In this document: positions 1 through 10,894 of the stretch, piece after piece
Layout: each line of letters begins with the position of its first letter
Position numbering within the stretch: position 1 is the first letter of the stretch
Notes under the pieces: model-generated
What the model was told of the DNA's origin: nothing
Databases searched by the model: none
What the model saw: the letters and a program-made list of their open reading frames with translations, nothing else
Translations under genes and position numbers: made by a program
Assembly (NCBI GenBank): GCA_036426205.1
Contig: CM071567.1
Span: 290,595,141 to 290,659,140 of the forward strand
Reading direction: 5' to 3'
DNA from: Ascaphus truei
Taxonomy: Eukaryota; Chordata; Amphibia; Anura; Ascaphidae
Length of the DNA: 64,000 bases

Positions 1-560
1 AACATATCAACCCAATTAAATTTGGTATCAGAAATAAAGCATCGTAGATACTGTTCAAAGCTTTGATTAAGTCTCTCAGTTTGCCCCTTAGTTTGGGGAT
101 GGTAGCCTGAAGAGAAGGATAAGCCCATACCAAGTCTCTTGGAGAAAGCACGCCAAAACCTTGATATGAATTGCGATCCTCGGTCAGAAACTATGGATGT
201 AGGGATCCCGTGGATACGAAACACTTTTTTGGTAAAAATATCTGCCAGGGTGGGAGAGGAGGGAAGACCCTTGAGGGGAACAAAATGAGCCTGTTTCGAA
301 AATCGGTCTACTACCAAAATGGTAGTCATACCTCTGGAGGGCGGAAGATCTTCAATAAAATCCATCGAAATATGTGACCATGGACGATCAGGTACTGGAA
401 GAGCCATGAGTAACCCGGAAGGCTTTTGATGAAGAGTCTTGTTCTGTGCACAAACTGGACAAGCGCGTAAATTCGTGAATGAGTTTTGCCATACTAGGCC
501 ACTAAAAGGTGCGCCTAATGAGATTCAAAGTTCTCATGAAGCCGGGATGGCTGGCTGACC
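1..560 (-). pseudogene. chromovirus integrase core (gypsy 1)
   Basis: The integrase would insert the retrotransposon cDNA into the genome. Read on the minus strand, the three catalytic acidic residues of the DDE core are visible: ISMDFIEDLP near 370-345, SDRGSQF near 192-170, and the QTERLN segment near 85-65. The HPQTNGQTE family motif appears as HPQTKGQTE. Frames are broken, so no long ORF covers the domain. The C-terminal part and any chromodomain lie outside the window. The start of the zinc-binding segment is at the low-coordinate end of the 502-807 ORF. Confidence 0.8.
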
Positions 561-2166
561 GGACGGAGTGACCCCATTCCAAAATCTTCTGACGAAACTT
601 AGGGACGGCATAAAGGGTTCCTTCTGGTACCTCTAGACCACTTGGAATCTGTGACTGAGCTTCTAGGATCTTTTCAAGTATATCAAAAGAGTTGGCGGAG
701 ACTATGAATTTTGAAGGTACAATTGTTTCTGGGATTTCTTCGGATTTTTCCTCAGGGGAAAATTGTCTGGACAAGGCATCAGCTTTTATGTTCTTCGTGC
801 CGGGCATGTACGATAGAGCATAATTAAATCTTGAAAAAAAAAAGTGTCCAGTGGGCTTGACGTGATCATAGACGACGTGTACTTTTGATATAGAGAAGAT
901 TCTTATGATCTGTCAAAATATCAATCGGTTCGCGGGAGCCTTCCAGGAGGTGTCGCAACTCCTGTAAAGCCATCTTGGTGGCCAGGAGTTCTCTATTGCC
1001 GACATCATAGTTCTTTTCAGCAGGGGAGAACTTTTTCGAAAAAAATCCACATGGGTGCAATTTACCTCGAGGGGGAAGTCTCTGGGAGAGAATGGCACCT
1101 GCACCACAATCAGAGGCATCCGTTTCTAATGTAAACAGAACACTAGTATCAGGATGACGAAGGATGGGTGCCGAAACAAAAGCTTTCTTCAAGGTTTCAA
1201 AGGCGGAGACGGCCTCCGGAGGCCACATAGATGGGTCAACTCCCTTCTTAGTAAGCGCAGTGATGGGAGCCACAGTGGTAGAAAAATTCTGGATGAATTT
1301 TCTATAGTAATTGGAAAAGCCCAAAAAACTCTGAATGGCCTTAAGAGAATTGGGCAGGGGCCAATCCAAAACAGCCTTAAGTTTTTCTGGGTCCATCGAA
1401 AAACCTTTATCCGAAATGATATAGCCTAAGAAGGCGGTAGAAGAAGACTGATGAAAAATACATTTCTCGAGCTGTGCGTAGAGATTATTGACAAGGAGAC
1501 GAGAGAGGACAAGTCTAGTATGCTGGACATAATCTTGAAGATTCTTAGAAAAAATTAGAATATCACCAAGGAAAATAATTATGATGGAATTGAGGACATC
1601 GCGGAATACATCATTTAAAATCCTAAAAGACAGCAGGAGCATTGCATAAGCCAAATGGCATCACGAGATACTCGTAGTGTCAGCTTCTTGTATTGAAGGT
1701 GGTTTTCCATTCCTCGCCTTCTCGAATACATATGAGGTTGTAGGCTCCTCGAGATCTAGCTTGGAATTTTTTTTGTCCCCTTGAAGCCTATCAAACAGTT
1801 CCGAAATCAGAGGCAGGGGATACTGGTTTTTGAAAGTAATGAGATTGAGGCCCCAGTAGTCAATGCATGGTCTCGGGGATCCATCCTTTTTCTTCACAAA
1901 AAAGAAACCGGCACCGGCGGGAGAAGAAGAGTTGCGAATGAATCCCTTCTCAAGATTCTCTTTGATGTAGGTTGCCATGGCTTCAGTCTCTGGGAGAGAC
2001 AAGGGTAGGACTTAGACTTTGGCAGTACAGCACCAGGGACTAGATCAATGGGACAATCATAGGTTCTATGAGAAGGCAGGACCTCTGACAAAGACTTACT
2101 GAAAACATCGATGAAATCAGCATATACTTTGGGAAGAGTTGAATTGCTATCAGAAGGCGTTTCCAT
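502..2166 (-). pseudogene. chromovirus reverse transcriptase and RNase H (gypsy 1)
   Basis: This region would copy element RNA into cDNA and degrade the RNA template. Three minus-strand ORFs in different frames carry it. 2166-1661 holds the RT fingers with [20 protein letters not shown]. 1654-866 holds the palm, thumb and RNase H, including [33 protein letters not shown] and LTDHKNLLY. 807-502 holds the tether, starting at MPGTKNIKADALSRQF. The palm motif that is normally YLDD reads FLGD, so one catalytic aspartate is lost. The same stretch in gypsy 2 reads YLDD. The sequence around 1700 is scrambled compared with gypsy 2. Confidence 0.88.
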
Positions 2167-2274
2167 TCCAGCGATAACTGTGGCAGGAGCTATGACCGGA
2201 GAGGATGAGGCATCTGTCTCTGGCTCCCATTGAATCGGTTTGCAGTCCCTGCAATCTATGCATGGGTTGTGATG

Positions 2275-2574
2275 CTATAACCAAGGTAACCCTAGGATAA
2301 CTGAAACATCAAGAGATTGTATTACGTCAAAGGAGATGATCTCGGTGTGAGTACCGGCAGATAAAGTGAGAAGAAGAGTCTTTAACGTGATGAAAGCTGG
2401 TTGCAAAGGACGTCCATCAATAGCCTCGAGTCCAATTGGTGCTTTCTTGGAGACAAGAGAAATCTTGTTACGGGTGGCGAAATCTTGGTCCACAAAATTA
2501 CCACCGGAGCCTGAATCAAGAAAAGCAGCAGTAGTTACACGAAAATTCGGACCTTCAAGCGAAACTGGGAGCAT
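2275..2574 (-). pseudogene. retroviral-type aspartic protease (gypsy 1)
   Basis: A 99-codon ORF with the aspartyl protease motif AFLDSGSGGNFVD near its start and the downstream hydrophobic VILGLPWL motif that closes the fold. It would process the Gag-Pol polyprotein as a homodimer. It sits between the zinc-knuckle end of gag and the RT, as expected for Ty3/gypsy. The active-site triplet DSG is intact. Gypsy 2 has lost this whole segment by deletion, so this is the only copy of the domain in the window. Confidence 0.8.
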
Positions 2575-2592
2575 AACCCTTTTATGGAGTCC

Positions 2593-3569
2593 CTATTTAG
2601 AGAGGGAGCGAGAAGAACTTGATCCGAGGGTAAGTCCCTCTTGCGTGGCTGGTCCCATTTGTTCCTTGGGCCTCAAAGGACAAAAACGTACCACATGATC
2701 TGGTGATTCACAATAATAGCATAGGCCCTCATTCTGGCGGCGAACCCTCTCGGCTGTCCTGTCGGGAGTACGGATCCGCTGACTGCTGATCTGCATGGGT
2801 TCCACAGCGTCAGGAACAGGCCGAATAGCCGGAGGAGGCCTAGAATATGGAGGGTCAGAAGGCACGAACCTGAGACATTGGCGTTCATGACGTCGCTCCT
2901 GGAGGTGCTGATCCACGCGTATGCACTGTGCGATCAAGTCCTCCAATGCTAGGGGTCGGGGCTCTACTGCAAGATCATCCTTTACAGATTCGGACAAACC
3001 TTGGCAAAATACAGCAGTAAGTTCCTCTTCGTTTCAACGAGTCTCTGGTGCGACGGTCCGGAATTCCAGTGCATATTTGGCTACGGACCTACGACCCTGA
3101 GACAAATGAAATAGAGAAGAGGCAGCAGTATCTTTGCGAGCAGGAATATCAAATATCTGTTGGAATTCTTGGTGGAAGAGCTGGTAATTCGAGGTGTTCT
3201 CCGGACGCAGTTCCCAGATGGGAGAAGCCCAGGCCAAGGCATCCCCTGTTAAGAGAGTGTAAACATAGGCTACCTTGGTGCGTCTGGTAGGAAAGAGGCT
3301 TGGAGACATTTCAAACTGAATTTCACACTGGTTCAAAAAACCTCGGCAGGCCAGAGGGTCACACGCATATGATTTAGGCGTAGGGATTCTGAGTTCCGAA
3401 GGCCAGGTGCTTCCAGGTGTGGTTGCAGCTGGTGGCGGAGTGGGCTGTAGTGAGAGAGTGATAGCTGTTGAATCAAATCGGAAATCTGGGTTCCCAAAGC
3501 TTGGATGCATTGCGCAAAGGTCGAAAGTTGTTGACCCACCTCAGCCAGGTCTGCGTTTGGGCTCTGCAT
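2593..3569 (-). pseudogene. gag polyprotein with CCHC zinc knuckle (gypsy 1)
   Basis: Gag would form the particle that packages element RNA. The capsid-like part is at 3510-3034, with RTKVAYVYTLLTGDALAWA, FHQEFQQIFD and FHLSQGRRSVAKYALEF, the pattern shared with sushi-ichi chromoviruses and their domesticated PEG10/RTL relatives. The nucleocapsid part at 2997-2593 carries one zinc knuckle, CYYCESPDHVVRFC (CX2CX4HX4C). An overlapping frame at 3569-3333 begins MQSPNADLAEVGQQL and probably encodes the N-terminal coiled coil, so a frameshift separates it from the capsid part. An ORF at 3751-3473 extends further upstream in another frame. Confidence 0.85.
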
Positions 3570-3790
3570 AATGTCACGCTGTGCAGCCCGCAGAACAGAC
3601 CAGTACCCTGTACTGAGGTGGGATGTAGAGTATACGCACCAACAGCAGAGGGGGCGTGTTCGGGATGTGAAGTAGTAGCGTGGCCAGGCCTGGATGTAGA
3701 TAAAGAATTGTCAAGTACTTGCCGAGTCCGAGGATATAGTTCCATAGTCAAAATCCGTAGCAGAATCCGAGGGTCTTAGAGGTACAGCCC

Positions 3791-4206
3791 CGGCCCCTTT
3801 TATTCTCCAACATCTACAAATTTTTTCGGGGATTTTTTCCGAATGCCACGCACTTCACCGCACTTCACCACGTTCATGCCGCATTCTGACCGCATTCATA
3901 CCGCATTCATGTTGCATTCACACCCGCGGTTGATGAGCGGTTGATGTGTTTATTGATAATGGTTCGGATTTAATTGGTTGCAATTCTTCACGTATCGCCA
4001 GATGGCAGATATTCATGAATTGTAATGCGCATGTGCTTCAGTAATGTGTCGACTTTCAGGTGTTTAAAAAAATACCACAGTGGTCCATTGTAAATTGGCC
4101 TTGGGACTGGAGGAAGAAGTTACAATAATGTATCAATTTAGGCTTTTCATATTAAAAAAAAGACAAGCACAGTTTCTGGTCTGGTTATTGTCCTGAAAGT
4201 CCCACC
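3791..4206. other. junction between gypsy 1 and transposon copy A
   Basis: No gene is seen. From 3840 to 3915 there are short repeats around GCATTC and CACTTCACCGC. From about 3920 to 4080 the sequence matches, in inverse orientation, 32095-32190 beside copy B, and also 63450-63530. Shared landmarks are the CCAGATGGCAGATATTCATG block and the TGATAATGGTTCGGATTTAAT block. This is therefore the outer flank of the forkhead-like gene within the repeated unit. Confidence 0.6.
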
Positions 4207-5390
4207 ATGAGTGCACAACTGCAGTCCATGTTCCAAAAACCCGACAGAACATACGCTTATTTAATATGGGCCGCGATTAATGCAACAGATGATAAGATGG
4301 CAACAGTTGTTCAAATTTATCAGTATTTTATCGAAAACTATGACTTTTACAAATTTTCGCCAGATGCTCATGTGTGAAAGCGTGCAATAAGGAAAAAGTT
4401 ATGTAGCGATCCATGTTTTTTCGTATTGATCCCGATGTTATTGAAGGGTATTTGTGTGTATCACAGGGTTTTTCCCGTATCTATGATCATGGAGACTGCA
4501 AAAGGCGAAAGGTCGTGTTAAAACCAAACTAAGAAACGTCAGTCGCTGGCAAGCAAAGCGACAGCGGCAGCTTCCAATGACGGTCCGACCGTCAGTGAAA
4601 ACCTGGTAACCGGCAACCCTTGCTGTCTGTTCCCACATGGATACCTGCAGCCTGAGCTGGATTTCGCGTACAGATTCGAGCAAGCTTGCATGTACCTAAG
4701 CGATTTCCTGCCTCATCAGCTGACTTCAGGTGTAGTAGTCCCGCTGTCACCTATCAACGACGTGTACTGTATGATCAAGAATACGGGACTGGCAGTGGCT
4801 CGGCGCCAGTTGATTGGGAAAGTCTATGGTGAGTAATGTTGCCGTATTTTATTCTGTTTTTTTTATTTTGAAAATATCAATATCAATGCGATTCAAAAGT
4901 CAAGCGATTCTCCTGTAAGCAATATCATTGGCTGAGCAGCTTCTACAGTAGATACTGCACAATTGGTGAAAAGCTAGGCGCATGCGCATTGTGACCTTCT
5001 TGAAATGCATATGCATGTCATCACATCGACGGTAGGCACATGCGCATGTGAACAGGAGACGCCCCCCGAGAAAATTATTGGTGGGACTGACTGCGGGAAC
5101 TTCTTTAGGGGACTGACTGACCATTACAGTAAAACTTTTACTTTTTTTTGTTCCTCAGAAAAGAAAACTTTGCCATCTCATGCGGAAAACGGCAAATGGA
5201 GGGATTTCGATGGATAATATCGCTTTGTGTTACAATGCCTGCACATTGCTGAATCTGAGTTAAAAAAAACAAGTACCGGAGTCTACAGTTTAGTGGCCGT
5301 TGTTATTGATTAGGATAGAATACCTGAAACAGTATGATGTTGTTTTCAGACCATATACAATACTTTTTTTATATATACTGTATAATAAAC
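4207..5390 (+). pseudogene. forkhead-like winged-helix gene, copy A
   Basis: The start is set by a strong Kozak context, CCCACCATGA, at 4207. The N-terminal 100 residues resemble a forkhead domain: RTYAYLIWAAINATDDKMA (helix 1 and following), IYQYFIENYDFYKF (helix 2), KRAIRKKL at the recognition-helix position, then CFFRID and IYDHGDCKRRK in the wing region. Forkhead proteins bind DNA in the nucleus; a role as transposon-end binder is inference. TGA replaces a Trp codon near 4375 (copy B has Trp). Exon 1 ends at a GT donor at 4829, exon 2 starts after CAG at 5158, and AATAAA lies at 5384-5389. Frameshifts disrupt the acidic tail. Confidence 0.7.
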
Positions 5391-5509
5391 CCGAAAAATT
5401 TAAAAGTATGCATTTATTCTACATGTATTCCAGTACATATGGGTATTATACCCGTACAGCATGTATTGTTGTAATACTCTTGTGATGTGCAGTACTGAGC
5501 ATGCCTACA

Positions 5510-5725
5510 GTATACAGTACAGTATGCCTGGACAGTACTGTACATTATGCTCTAGAAACACTGTATTTTGTTACAGTATAAAAGGAGACAATGGAACAAT
5601 TTAAAACAAATCAACATTTTCTTTTATTGGTGGAGTAAGTACAAAAACATTAATTTACAAATACAATGTAAAAACATTTTAAGTGAACAGCAATTCAAAA
5701 CATCAACAGTTGTATGGTTTACTGC
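5510..5725 (+). repeat. subterminal repeat flanking the BEN/transposase pair, copy A
   Basis: This block matches the 200-bp inverted repeats that flank the BEN/transposase pair in copy B (26007-26205 and 29915-30108). Shared landmarks include AGTATGCCT, CTTTTATTGGTGGAGTAAGT and CAGCAATTCAAAACATCAAC. It is more diverged here. It separates the forkhead-like gene from the BEN-like gene, as in copy B. The partner at the other end of copy A is missing because that end is truncated. Confidence 0.65.
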
Positions 5726-5745
5726 TAGTGAAAACATTTATGTAC

Positions 5746-6400
5746 AGAAAGTTAAAACATTTACAGTCAGTCAGGCCTGCACAACTCCAGTCCTCGAGGG
5801 CCACAACCTGCCCCGGTTTTAAGGATAACCTTGAAAACCGGGCCTGTTTGCGGCCCTCTGGGACTGGAATTGTGCAGGTCCTGTGTACAGTAAGGAAAAA
5901 CATTTCTTTATTAATACAAGTTAAAACATGCAACATTTCCTTTATTAAAATACAGAAAGTCAAAACATGTATAGCACAACAGTATGGTGTTATTAAAACA
6001 AAATCTTTATTCATAAAATGTAAAAAACGCAACATCTCCTTTATTAAAGTACAGAAAGTCAAAACATTTACAGTAGGATGTTGTACAGAACAGTCAGTCA
6101 GGCCTGCACAACTCCAGTCCTCGAGGGCCGCAAACAGGCCCGGTTTTAAGGATAACCTTGAAAAACGGATCTGTTTGCGGCCCTCGGGGACTGGATAAGT
6201 GCAGGTCTTGTGTACAGCAAGTAAAAACATTTCTTTATTAATACAAGTTAAAACACGCAACATCTCCTTTATTAAAGTACAGAAAGTCAAAACATGTACA
6301 GCACAACAGTATGGTGTTATTAAATTTTTTTTTTATTCATAACATTTTAAAAACGCAACATCTCCTTTATTAAAGTACAGAAATTCAAAACATTTACAAA
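5746..6400. repeat. tandem duplication of about 327 bp carrying a palindromic MITE
   Basis: Two copies of a roughly 327-bp unit lie in tandem (about 5746-6072 and 6073-6400). Each has one palindromic element (5772-5883 and 6099-6210) followed by the CTTTATTAA / ACAGAAAGTCAAAACAT blocks. The palindrome begins CAGGCCTGCACAACTCCAG, and its second half is close to the reverse complement, ending CTGGA..TGTGCAGG, a typical hAT-type MITE design. On the minus strand the blocks give several AATAAA hexamers downstream of the BEN-like gene. Confidence 0.75.
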
Positions 6401-6439
6401 AACATTTACAAAAAATAAACAACAGTTGAACAGTCACGC

Positions 6440-7743
6440 AAATGCAATCCCCACCAGATTGTCCTTGTACGGCCGATACCTTGTATGGCACAAAATGCCA
6501 TTAATGGAGTCTCGAACGATTTTCATTTAAGTATCTGTAATTGAAAAATTGCGCCACAATTCCTCCACAATAGTCCTTCTTAAATTTTCAGGAAGCACCC
6601 TTTTTTTCGCGATTTCCTTCGTAGTTCACATTGTAGACCCACCCGCAGTACACAAAGTAGGACACGTGGTGCTTAAAAATTAACATGGCATACTTATGGG
6701 GTAAACCAGCACTCATCACCCTATACCCTGAGTGCCGGTGGCAGCTCGCGCAGGATGATGTCGGGCACCGTATCGATGCAAGCGTATGTAGGTTGGATTC
6801 TGGAAGCAGGTGTTCTTCTGGGAGGAGGTGTGCTTGTGGCGGCGGGCGAGGGTAGGTTGTCTGGGAGGAAGCTTTCCTCCTGTCTTGGTCGCCGTGTTGT
6901 CTCCTGGCGTGGTCTTGACGGGGTTGTCATGTTATCCTCCTCCTCAACGGCATACATGTACACAAATTCTTCTGGTGGAGGGGGTGCGCTTGGTGTTGGA
7001 AGGCGGTCGAAGGTCCCATTCATCACATCCATGCCACCCTCCTGCTCCGGCGTCGGGGATACAGGGGCATGAAACCCGAGCAAATTATGTATCCCACGCT
7101 ATGTCAGTCTCTATCTTCTCCATCCGTCGATCCATCTTCTCCATCCGTTGATCCATTTCTGCATCCGTTGATTTATATTTAGCATGGTCTCTAAAAGCAG
7201 ATCTATCTTTACCAGCACTGTAGAGTTCTCGGGGATATCCACACTTATCCCATTCAGCATCCGGTCTAACAAGCTGCTTCTTGTGCATGGCGTGCTGTTG
7301 ACATCTGGGTGGATGGGTGCTACGGAGGATGAGATGGGGGTTCCATGGAGAGAAGCGGCAGCGTCGTCAAAGAAGGATGGAGGAGATGACCTGTGGATTT
7401 CCGGGAGAGAAGCGGCAGCGTCGTCGAAGAGGGATGGAGAAAGCGACCTGTTGATTTCCGGGCAAGAAGCAGCAGAGTCGTTTAAGTGTAAAGTGGTCTG
7501 CGAGTTCGATGGGTTGGCTGCCATTTGTTTTGCGTTGAGTGTACATCACCGAATTTCTTCTTGACATAATAAGGCTTACGTGTATTAAAACCCTTAGCCT
7601 TTTGGCAGAAGGTTTTCTTTATTGGCCTTAGCCTGTCGCTTTGGTCTTGGCTTGGAAACGGCTGCCGCCTTTCGCTTTTTCTGCGTGACAGGCACGGCAG
7701 AGGCGAGTGGCTTCTTGCATCCATAGAATCTGGGTTGATCCAT
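6440..7743 (-). pseudogene. BEN-like domain gene, copy A
   Basis: Degenerate counterpart of the open ORF at 28216-29715. It starts MDQPRFYGCKKPLAS at 7743 and has a Lys/Arg-rich N-terminus (KKRKAAAVSKPRPKR, a likely nuclear localisation signal). A Ser/Pro-rich repeat region follows (SLSPSLFDDAAASLPEIHRS), then a coiled coil (LKIDLLLETMLNINQRM type), an acidic/Pro linker and a C-terminal BEN-like domain at 6700-6440 (YAMLIFKHHVSY..NVNYEGNREKK). At least three frameshifts break it, near 7610, 7110 and 6590. It is transcribed divergently from the transposase; the two starts are about 250 bp apart. Confidence 0.72.
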
Positions 7744-7996
7744 GGAAGCAGATGGCACAATGCAGTATCTGGACAAGGGCAAGTTCAGATAAAGATCATC
7801 GAGTGGTGGGCTATGCAAAGTGTGTAACCTTTTATGCATGGCGACGTGGTACAGGTGTTGAAAGTGGGCGTACTCTAATGTGAGCCATAAACGTATAAAT
7901 ACACCATCCATTTTGTGTATTCACTGCAAATTGAATACACATCGACTAAACATCGAATATACATTCTTGTGTTTGTATTTCTTTCTACTCGCAGCA

Positions 7997-9664
7997 ATGC
8001 CTGTTAAAAAGTTTTCTAAGGATCTCAGCATGAGAATTATGGTGATGTACACGAGCGGACACCGAATTGCAGATATCCAACGCTGATTAGCTGCTTCTGG
8101 CCTCGTTGTGCCATCAACCACCGTGTGCTATCATGCATATGGAAAAAACAAACAACGCACGAGGACACCAACGGTAACTAACACGTAACTATATAATACA
8201 GTATATCTATTGTTTATATTGCTGCATATTAATAGAACTATTAATTGTGTAGACCTATCTTATTTTATAGTTATTTCGGTATATTTATATAAATACAGTA
8301 TATCTATTGTTTGTATTGCTGCATATTAATAGAACTATATATTGTGTAAACCTATCTAATTTTATAGTTATTTCGGTTTATTTATATTACTGCAATATAT
8401 CTATTGTTTATATTGCTGCATATTAATAGAACTATATATTGTGTAGACCTATCTAATTTTATAGTTATTTCGGTATATTTATATAACTACAGTATATCTA
8501 TTGTTTATATTGCTGCATATTAATAGAACTATATATTGTGTAGATCTATCTCATTTTATACTATTTTTACTGCAAATGATGTGCTGTACTTGTGGCCTAC
8601 TGCACTGTACAGTAACTTACTGGATTGTTGTTTTTCTGTACATTGTAGGAGACAACTCTTCTGGTCGACAAAACAAGTGAAGAGAATGATGAGAAGAGTT
8701 CATTAAGGGTCAAATACACTCTGCAGCAAAATCACAATCTCACTGTATCCCAGACCAGCATAAAGAAGATGAGACGCAGAATTGGATGGAAATATGGATT
8801 TGTGAGGTTAGTACTGGACAGTACAGGAGGTAAAAGTGTTTTTTAAGAAACTGTACTGTACCTATAAAATTATTCCTTGTCATTACAGAGCGTACCCTAT
8901 GATAAGGGATGTGAACAAGGATTGCATCTTCACTGACGAGTCTACTGTTTCGCTGGAGAGATTTGCCACATTTGCATTCCACAAAAAAGGTTGCATATCT
9001 ATGAAGACGCGTCCAAAACACCCAGTGAAGATGCATGTGTGGGGTGCCATCTCTAGGCCTGGACCAGGATGCATTGTAATCTTTGAAGGTACAGTAAAAT
9101 GTATGTCACACGCTTTTGCCTTATGCACTGTACTGTACTTGTGTGCAGTTTTTTGAGCACTTTTCTTTTCTTGTTATAGGAATCATGAATAAAGCTTTCT
9201 CCAAGAGAAAATTGTGCCTGAGTTTGTGGAATACATCACATGTGAGTTCCCGGATGGTCACCGTTTCTACCAGGACAACGATCCAAAGCCCACTGTGTCA
9301 ACAGCGCATATCCTTGAGCGAGTTATCAACTGGGTGAAGATGCCAGCGGAGTAAGTGCGGTAACCTTGTCTCATTTTTTTCCCACTGTTTTTACTGTGTA
9401 CTGTATCTCTTTAACTAATTGTCCTTTTTTTCCCCCTACAATGACAGATCACCAGACTTCAATCCTATCGAAATGGTCTGGCATCATCTGAAGGACCATA
9501 TCCGAAAAGTCGTGAAACCCTCCAAAAAAGATGAGTTGGCGCAGGGCATACTGAGTTTTTGGAAGGATATATTCACCGTGGAACGATGCAATAAACATAT
9601 TGACCATATTGCGACTGTGTTGCCCATTGTGATAGCGCGTAATGGGAAAGCATCAGGAAGGTAG
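7997..9664 (+). pseudogene. IS630/Tc1-type transposase with four introns, copy A
   Basis: A DDE transposase of about 307 residues in five exons: 7997-8173, 8649-8806, 8889-9088, 9180-9350 and 9448-9664, with GT-AG introns and compatible phases. Exon 1 has an N-terminal helix-turn-helix (MPVKKFSKDLSMRI..YTSGHRIADIQR) and matches copy B in length (177 nt). The catalytic acids are IFTDEST (exon 3), DNDPKPT (exon 4) and SPDFNPIE (exon 5); about 32 residues separate the last two. The C-terminus (DELAQGILSFWKDI..ARNGKASGR) is typical of the DDE_3 family. The start follows a possible acceptor, CTCGCAG. A TGA at 8083 replaces Trp, and a 1-base frameshift lies in exon 4. Confidence 0.85.
8200..8580. 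repeat. 97-bp tandem repeat inside transposase intron 1, copy A
   Basis: About four copies of a 97-bp AT-rich unit. GTATATCTATTG or its variant recurs near 8201, 8298, 8395 and 8492, and each copy carries GCTGCATATTAATAGAACTA and TTTTATAGTTATTTCGGT. The array fills most of intron 1. Intron 1 of copy B holds a different tandem array. Confidence 0.85.
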
Positions 9665-10890
9665 CATGGTATAGTACTGTACTGTAGTATTGTAAGTACA
9701 GTATGATACAGGTAAGTATGGCATAGATATATAGACTAGTTTGGCAGTACTAACTGTATACTGTTGTCCAATATGGAGAAGCTATACAGTACTCAATACC
9801 ATAAAATGCACCTAACTGCTCAATTTTTTTCTTTCCTATGAGAGCAGCACCAGCCATCTGGTTACAAAGTATTTAACAGTAGTTACAGTATACAGTAGTT
9901 CCAGTATAGACTAGTTTGACAGTACTATACAGCACACATTGCCATAATACAGTATGCACATAACTGCACTAATTTTCTGTTTTCTTGTCTTTTCAGAAAC
10001 CAAGGATGGACTGGGGGAGAGGGGGGTATCGTGTAAAGTTTGTGAACTGTTTGTACAGTTAAGTATCTAAACTGCAGTCATGATGTACACAAAACCTCTC
10101 CTTTCTCAATGAACTACTGTACTGTACACAGAATGAGGAAGAAGATAAAGACGGAAAAAAATTATATTATATATATATATATTATTATATATTATATATT
10201 ATTAATTAATATTATTATCAATTCATGATAATCATAATCATTGACAACCCCCCCCCCAACACCTACACCAAAGAAAAAGAAAGAATGACAAAAAGTGGTA
10301 ATTTACTGCATCAACAACATGAATCAGATAATGCTTTTTTTTTAACTCTCAATTTCACATTGCTGTGCAAATCAGATTTACATATCAAATTCGAGAAGGG
10401 ATTATCAAAAGCGTTACCGTAAACAAAGCCTCAATTGTTGGGGGGGTGGATGGGTGAGTCATGCGCAGTAATCATCAGCTTGCTCCCTTCCCAAAGAGGA
10501 TTACAGAGAGGTGACTCTAAGCCAACAATAGGAAGATTAGGCACTCAGGCACAGAGAGGTGATGCTCGGCTAGGGACAGATGATTAAAAACATAATGGCA
10601 AGCTTTAGAAATGGAATGGCTCTGGAGAGGTTTCTGTCGGTAAGAAGTTCAAATCCTTGAGCGAGCCTTGTGTGTGTGCTTGGGGGAGGGGGGTACAGGG
10701 CACAGCTGCATGAAGGATTAGCTGTACTGCAGTTCAAAGAAATGGCATATTTTCAAAAGGCAGGTCATCATAATAATTTGATCCCTACACCCCCAAATAC
10801 TGTACATAAAAAGCACACAAATCAACCATGTGCAGTCAAACGCACAGTGTCGCAGTCAAAAGCTACAGCACAGATTGAATATCGTAATAT
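9665..10890. other. 3' flank of transposase copy A
   Basis: No gene. It contains dense ACTGTAC/GTACAGT motifs, an AT microsatellite at 10160-10215, and a block (10310-10804) that matches 26540-27090 of copy B in inverse orientation, including AAATCAGATTTACAT and CATCATAATAATTTGAT. Homology to copy B ends near 10804. The next 90 bases, up to the LINE tail, are unassigned. Confidence 0.6.
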
Positions 10891-10894
10891 TAAA

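Larger units (their letters stand above)
1..3790 (-). mobile_element. Ty3/gypsy chromovirus 1, truncated
   Basis: A minus-strand LTR retrotransposon body in the order gag, protease, reverse transcriptase, RNase H, integrase, read from about 3750 down to base 1. It is closely related to the element at 13325-20040, with which it shares gag and pol motifs. No LTR is seen: the 3' end runs out of the window at base 1, and the gag side ends near 3790, where the sequence changes to the flank of transposon copy A. Frameshifts and a changed reverse-transcriptase active site mark it as dead. Confidence 0.9.
3900..10804 (+). mobile_element. multi-gene DNA transposon, copy A
   Basis: A unit holding three genes: forkhead-like (+, 4207-5390), BEN-like (-, 7743-6440) and IS630/Tc1-type transposase (+, 7997-9664). 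Copy B (25848-32330) has the same genes in the same order and relative orientation on the other strand. Copy A keeps all five transposase exons but has frameshifts and stops in every gene. Its right end, matching copy B to about 10800 (CAAATACTGTACATAAAAAGC), is cut off there. Whether the forkhead-like gene and the BEN/transposase pair belong to one element or two adjacent ones is not proven. Confidence 0.65.

Noticed and set aside
5703..6290. 195-codon and 171-codon ORFs on both strands
   Set aside because: They span the tandem duplication and palindromic MITEs; a palindrome opens frames on both strands.
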